Below, in pieces: positions 28,221 to 32,073 of a stretch of 32,073 bases of DNA. Made by a program: the position numbers and the translations under genes. A model generated the notes under the pieces. The model saw only the letters and a program-made list of their open reading frames with translations. It was not told where the DNA came from and ran no database searches. The stretch's first letter is position 1. Every line of letters begins with the position of its first letter. Origin of the DNA: Candidatus Puniceispirillum sp. (GTDB lineage: Bacteria > Electryoneota > RPQS01 > DYHQ01); NCBI GenBank assembly GCA_020724065.1, contig DYHQ01000010.1:1-32073 (forward strand). The letters run 5' to 3'.

Positions 28221-28763
28221 CTACCCTGCCGCGAGCGTCTGACGCATCTCGAGGAGCTTTCGCCGAAGGGAACCATCTTCAAGCCGATCCGGCCAACGCA
28301 CCTGCATACCACCGAGAAGCGACGCATCTACAAGCCAAGTAATCACGGGCTGCTTCTCCGTGCTCCCTTGAAGATATTCCGTTATCTTTTCCTTGAGGTG
28401 CGAATCCGGCTCAATAGCGGTCGTGACGGTTATCAAAATCTCGCGATGTTGCTCGCGCCACAGCACCTCAAACGCGGCGATGACTTCAGGAAGAATGGCT
28501 ATGCGTCGTTTGGCGAGCAGAACACCCAGAAATTGCTTCGTGACTTCGCTCAGCCGGTCGCCGAAAACAGTCTCCAGAAGCTTCTGTTTTTGAGTCAGTC
28601 CTGCCGTAGGCGCACTGAGAATCTCCCGGAACTCGGGCATCTGAACCTGCAACTCGCCCAAGAGCTTCAATTCAGCCCGAACTCTCTCCAGAGCATCTTG
28701 CTCCGTGGCCACTTTGAGAAGCGAACGCGCGTAGCGTTTGACTAAGGATCCCGAGTGCATCAA
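28221..28763 (-). CDS. atpH: F1Fo ATP synthase delta subunit
   Basis: VKRYARSLLKVATEQDALERVRAELKLL...REILITVTTAIEPDSHLKEKI...WLVDASLLGGMQVRWPDRLEDGSLRRKLLEMRQTL. Confidence 0.94.
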   Translation of the reverse strand: MMHSGSLVKRYARSLLKVATEQDALERVRAELKLLGELQVQMPEFREILSAPTAGLTQKQKLLETVFGDRLSEVTKQFLGVLLAKRRIAILPEVIAAFEVLWREQHREILITVTTAIEPDSHLKEKITEYLQGSTEKQPVITWLVDASLLGGMQVRWPDRLEDGSLRRKLLEMRQTLAAG

Positions 28764-29254
28764 ACCGTTTCCTCAAGACTATCACGGATCAGCTTCTCAT
28801 GGTCTTCTCGCGTGATGACACGACCTAACAGCCTCGAAGTCGCCTGCGCCGTCAAATCCGCCACATCTTCACGAAGCCGCTTACGCGCGGATTCCTCTTC
28901 ACGAGTAATCTCCGCTTTCGCGCGCTCCAGCATTTGTTGGGCAGCGGCCTTCGTCTGCACGATCTCTTCCGCACGAACCTGCGCGGCCGCCTCTTGTGCC
29001 TCTTGGATAATTCGGGTCGCTTCCTTCTTCGCTCCGGCAACCGTCGCTTCATATTTGCGAAGAAGGTGGCCCGATTCCTCCCGCTCTCGCCGAGCGGTCT
29101 CCAAGTCCCCTTTGATGGAGGCTTCGCGGTCCGCCAAGGCCTTCAAGATCGGCTTCCAGGCGAATTTTGACAAAACCCAGAGGAGAACGAGAAAGAGAAT
29201 AATCGTCCACAGAATTGACCCGGGATCCAAGCGAATGATGTTTTGCAGTCCCAT
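28760..29254 (-). CDS. atpF: F1Fo ATP synthase b subunit
   Basis: One TM segment LWTIILFLVLLWVLSKFAWKPILKAL followed by long charged coiled coil; ATGA overlap with atpH. Confidence 0.94.
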   Translation of the reverse strand: MGLQNIIRLDPGSILWTIILFLVLLWVLSKFAWKPILKALADREASIKGDLETARREREESGHLLRKYEATVAGAKKEATRIIQEAQEAAAQVRAEEIVQTKAAAQQMLERAKAEITREEESARKRLREDVADLTAQATSRLLGRVITREDHEKLIRDSLEETV

Positions 29255-29289
29255 GGGAGTGCCTCAGATTGTTAGCGCTGAAGGGGCCA

Positions 29290-29517
29290 CTACTTCAGAG
29301 AGATTAAGAGACAAATGACCGCATTGAAAAAAGCCACGCCTTCAATAAGGGCGGCGGAAATCAGCATCGCGGTCTGAATCTTGCCCGATGCTTCCGGTTG
29401 GCGGGCAATGCCTTCCATTGCACTGCCACCGATTCGACCGATTCCAAGCGCCGCCCCGAGAGTCACGAGTCCTGCTCCCAAGCCAGCCCCCATAATGCCC
29501 ATGGCCATTCCTTCCAT
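29290..29517 (-). CDS. atpE: F1Fo ATP synthase c subunit
   Basis: Two TM helices, GRIGGSAMEGIARQPEASGKIQ loop, AALIEGVAFFNAVICLLI with essential Glu. Confidence 0.95.
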   Translation of the reverse strand: MEGMAMGIMGAGLGAGLVTLGAALGIGRIGGSAMEGIARQPEASGKIQTAMLISAALIEGVAFFNAVICLLISLK

Positions 29518-29572
29518 ACTGTGCTCCTGTAGAAATGTGCTCTATCAACAGAATAAGATAAATTTCCCTGTC

Positions 29573-30478
29573 TCAATGCGATGGATGCATGCTCATGCCG
29601 ATAAAAACAGCGGAGAGAATTACGAAGATATACGCCTGCAAGAAGGCGACGAAGATCTCGAGGAGAGAAATCGCCAGAGCGCCCGCAATGGAAAGCGGCG
29701 CAATCAGCGGCGTGGCAATCAGACCCAAGAAGGCTGCAATCACCGCATGCCCGCCAAGCATATTGGCGAAGAGTCGCATGGTCAGCGCAAAGGGCTTCAC
29801 AAACAGGCCGATAATCTCAATGGGAAGAATAATCGGCACGACGAAAATGGGAACACCCGGTGGAATGAAGCTCCGCAGGTAGCCAATCGGCCCTTGCCTG
29901 AGGATACCCATCACAATCATAAGCAGAAGTGTCAGCGATGCCAAGCCCGCCGTCACATTGATGTTGGCTGTCGGACTGGCTCCCCACGGAACAAGCCCCA
30001 GTAGATTGCTGAAGAGAATAAAGAAGAAGAGGGTGAGGAAATAGGGCATGAACCGGTGACTTTCCTCTCCCAAATTCGGTCGAACCACTTCATCGCGAAG
30101 AAAAACAACAATCACCTCGAAGAAATTCGCCAAACCATGCGGCACCACTTGCCGCTTCCGATAGGCCGTGGCGATGAGCAGAATCAGCACCACCGCCGCG
30201 ATGAACATCATCAATACATGCTTCGTCACTCGAATCGAATATCCGGCAATGTAGAATTCCGGCAAGGGGATGTGAAAACCGAGAATTTCATAGTCCGGAG
30301 CATCCAGGAGATCATGCTTCAATGTTTCGACGACGGCGCTTTCCCCCCCTCCTTCGTGGCCTGCCGTTCCCGAAGCCATCGCAGGACAGAAGAATGCAGC
30401 GGGACAAAAATACGAAATCAACGCGGACGCAAGAAGCAGGAGATTGGGGCGGGAGCGTCGTGGCGGGATTCGTATCAT
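29573..30478 (-). CDS. atpB: F1Fo ATP synthase a subunit
   Basis: SNLLGLVPWGASPTANINVTAGLA, IEIIGLFVKPFALTMRLFANMLGGHAVIAAFLG, LEIFVAFLQAYIFVILSAVFIGMSMHPSH. Confidence 0.96.
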   Translation of the reverse strand: MIRIPPRRSRPNLLLLASALISYFCPAAFFCPAMASGTAGHEGGGESAVVETLKHDLLDAPDYEILGFHIPLPEFYIAGYSIRVTKHVLMMFIAAVVLILLIATAYRKRQVVPHGLANFFEVIVVFLRDEVVRPNLGEESHRFMPYFLTLFFFILFSNLLGLVPWGASPTANINVTAGLASLTLLLMIVMGILRQGPIGYLRSFIPPGVPIFVVPIILPIEIIGLFVKPFALTMRLFANMLGGHAVIAAFLGLIATPLIAPLSIAGALAISLLEIFVAFLQAYIFVILSAVFIGMSMHPSH

Positions 30479-30503
30479 TTTGGGAAGGCAGAAAACCTAT
30501 TGT

Positions 30504-30803
30504 CTAACTTGTCGGTTTTGAATAAAGGCGGTGGATACGACGCGTTGCCCACAAGATCTCAATGGCAAGCAAAACCACATAGCTAATCAGAAGAGCCCAC
30601 AAGAAGGGCCTGAGTGGAATCTCGACGAGTCGAATGACTGCCCAAATGCCCGCCATGCCCAGGAGTATTTTTACGCCGAATCCGATTCCCCATGCCTTCA
30701 AGAGCGACGACGGCCCCTGAGGAATCGCTCTGGCCAGAAGCACCCAGGCGGGCAGCGATATGAACGCCGCGAAGAGAATTCCGCCAGCCAGCGGCACAAT
30801 CAC
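30504..30803 (-). CDS. atpI: ATP synthase subunit I-like membrane protein
   Basis: GTG start at 30803 forms a GTGA overlap with the stop of the upstream gene; about four hydrophobic helices; position upstream of atpB. Confidence 0.65.
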   Translation of the reverse strand: MIVPLAGGILFAAFISLPAWVLLARAIPQGPSSLLKAWGIGFGVKILLGMAGIWAVIRLVEIPLRPFLWALLISYVVLLAIEILWATRRIHRLYSKPTS

Positions 30804-31033
30804 GGTGGCCCCTTTTCTTTTTTTCCGCCATTCTCCAATTCTCTGACCTTGCGCACTAAGTACCAGAAACTTCCCCCAAGTCCCCAAAAAACCCCGACCA
30901 AAGTAAAAAGCGGCTGCGTGTGCCACTTTTGGTCCAGCCACCGCCCGGCAAAGAAACCAAGCAAGACTGCGATCGTGAAGGTGAGGCCGATGTTGACGAA
31001 TACTGTCCAGCGCTCCCCAGAGCGAGCCTTCAT
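30800..31033 (-). CDS. atpZ: AtpZ/AtpI-like small membrane protein
   Basis: VNIGLTFTIAVLLGFFAGRWLDQKWHTQPLFTLVGVFWGLGGSFWYLVRKV, two TM segments typical of the AtpZ family. Confidence 0.8.
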   Translation of the reverse strand: MKARSGERWTVFVNIGLTFTIAVLLGFFAGRWLDQKWHTQPLFTLVGVFWGLGGSFWYLVRKVRELENGGKKEKGPP

Positions 31034-31042
31034 GGGGGAAGC

Positions 31043-31507
31043 TCAGAGCTCGGTCTGAGTCGCCTGTTCCAAAACAGAAGCAATCAGCGACGAGGCGGGC
31101 AGAGTGCTCAGCCTGTCACCCATGTTGCTCCGCCCGCAGAAGACGGCGCCCTCCACAATCACGAGCTTGGCGGCCAGGAGATCTCCATCCAAGCGCCCCG
31201 TGTTCTCAAGAGTAATCCTACCCCGAGCGGTCAGTGTCCCCTTCACACGGCCTGCCACAACGATGTGTTCGGCCTCGATATTGCCTTCGACGCTTCCCGT
31301 TGTTCCAATGGTGACCGTCTCGGGTGAAGAGATTTCGCCAACCACCGCGCCGTCAATGCGGATACTCCCTTTCGTCGTGACGGTGCCTCGAATTTCGGCA
31401 TCGTTGCCCAACAGCGTCGAGATCTCTCCCGTGGAATTGCGCCGGAGCTCATTTCCATTCCGTTTCACCATGCGATGTTTTCCTCCAAATATCATAGAGA
31501 TATTCAT
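31043..31507 (-). CDS. Bactofilin family cytoskeletal protein
   Basis: STLLGNDAEIRGTVTTKGSIRIDGAVVGEISSPETVTIGTTGSVEGNIEAEHIVVAGRVKGTLTARGRITLENTGRLDGDLLAAKLVIVEGAVFCGRSNM: bactofilin beta-helix. Confidence 0.93.
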   Translation of the reverse strand: MNISMIFGGKHRMVKRNGNELRRNSTGEISTLLGNDAEIRGTVTTKGSIRIDGAVVGEISSPETVTIGTTGSVEGNIEAEHIVVAGRVKGTLTARGRITLENTGRLDGDLLAAKLVIVEGAVFCGRSNMGDRLSTLPASSLIASVLEQATQTEL

Positions 31508-32073
31508 TCTCCCGCAAGGAAAGTTAATGGGTCAATCGGTTCATCCGCGCGCCATACCTCGTAGTGCAAATGCGGCGCTGAACTTCGGCCTGAGGTCCCC
31601 AAGAGAGCAATGGGCTCACCTTGTTCCACCTGCTGCCTCGCAGAAACAAGCAATGCCTCGTTGTGGCCATACAGGCTGAAATAGCCCGAACGGTGCACCA
31701 AGAAGACGAGATTGCCGTACAGATAAGTCCAATCGGCAAAAATCACAAGTCCTGACGCCGCGGCCACGACCGGCGTTCCCGACCGCGCGGCAATGTCAAC
31801 ACCCAAGTGCTGCCCGCCTATTCGACTACCTCGCTTCTGAAAGGTACGAGTCACATAGCCACGAACTGGGGGATAGGTCGGCAGCTCAGCCGGCGTGAAG
31901 AGGTGTTCTTGCATCCCGCGCAAGAAGGAAGGTTCAATGTTGGCCTCTGTCCAGGATTCCAGGGCGGCACTGCGGTAAGTCGCGCCGATTTGCATTCCCA
32001 GACCCGGCTGACTTGCCGGTTCCGACAGAGTATCGGGAAAACGCGCAAGGAGCGCCCGTCGAAGCTGTCCCTC
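31504..32073 (-). CDS. M23-family (LytM) peptidoglycan endopeptidase; N-terminus truncated by window edge
   Basis: GGQHLGVDIAARSGTPVVAAASGLVIFADWTYLYGNLVFLVHRSGYFSLYGHNEALLV...VEQGEPIALLGTSGRSSAPHLHYEVW; the frame stays open to base 32073; ATGA overlap with bactofilin. Confidence 0.92.
   Translation of the reverse strand, partial: EGQLRRALLARFPDTLSEPASQPGLGMQIGATYRSAALESWTEANIEPSFLRGMQEHLFTPAELPTYPPVRGYVTRTFQKRGSRIGGQHLGVDIAARSGTPVVAAASGLVIFADWTYLYGNLVFLVHRSGYFSLYGHNEALLVSARQQVEQGEPIALLGTSGRSSAPHLHYEVWRADEPIDPLTFLAGE

Noticed and set aside
30504-30941. Long form (145 aa) of the AtpI-like ORF
   Set aside because: Its first 46 codons overlap atpZ out of frame; a GTG at 30803 overlapping the atpZ stop is a better start.

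Overview
The window reads as a chromosomal region from a Gram-negative-type bacterium that I cannot name. It has four blocks. (1) 1-12.8 kb, + strand: a dcw (division/cell-wall) cluster, ftsI(PASTA, partial)-murE-murF-mraY-murD-ftsW-murG-murC-murB-ftsQ-ftsZ, closed by a strong terminator-like hairpin. The ftsZ product has substitutions in both the G-box (GRGTGQG instead of GGGTGTG) and the catalytic T7 loop (SLEMAVL instead of NVDFADV), but keeps the FtsZ scaffold and a C-terminal peptide (IPGFLKQ). No ftsA or ddl is present in the cluster. (2) 12.8-16 kb, + strand: a structured intergenic leader and a large secreted glycosidase-like protein whose barrel appears to be split by a carbohydrate-binding-like module. 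(3) 16-21.7 kb, - strand: an arsenic/metal operon, acr3-arsR-ArsP_1 permease-Cys-rich lipoprotein-small thioredoxin-thioredoxin-CcdA/ArsG-like-ArsP_2. It has a recognisable sigma70-like promoter plus palindromic operator and a terminator, and it lacks arsC. (4) 21.7-32 kb, - strand: M23 peptidase-bactofilin-atpZ-atpI-atpB-E-F-H-A-[DUF6081-like]-G-[NYN nuclease-HEAT repeat]-D-C. Three non-ATPase genes are inserted among the F1 genes. A 37-bp intergenic repeat (32/37 identical) occurs in two operon gaps about 8 kb apart. The best leads are the degenerate-active-site FtsZ, the NYN+HEAT pair inside the atp operon, the thiol-rich ars operon, and the dispersed repeat. No database search was possible; family names come from recognised motifs.
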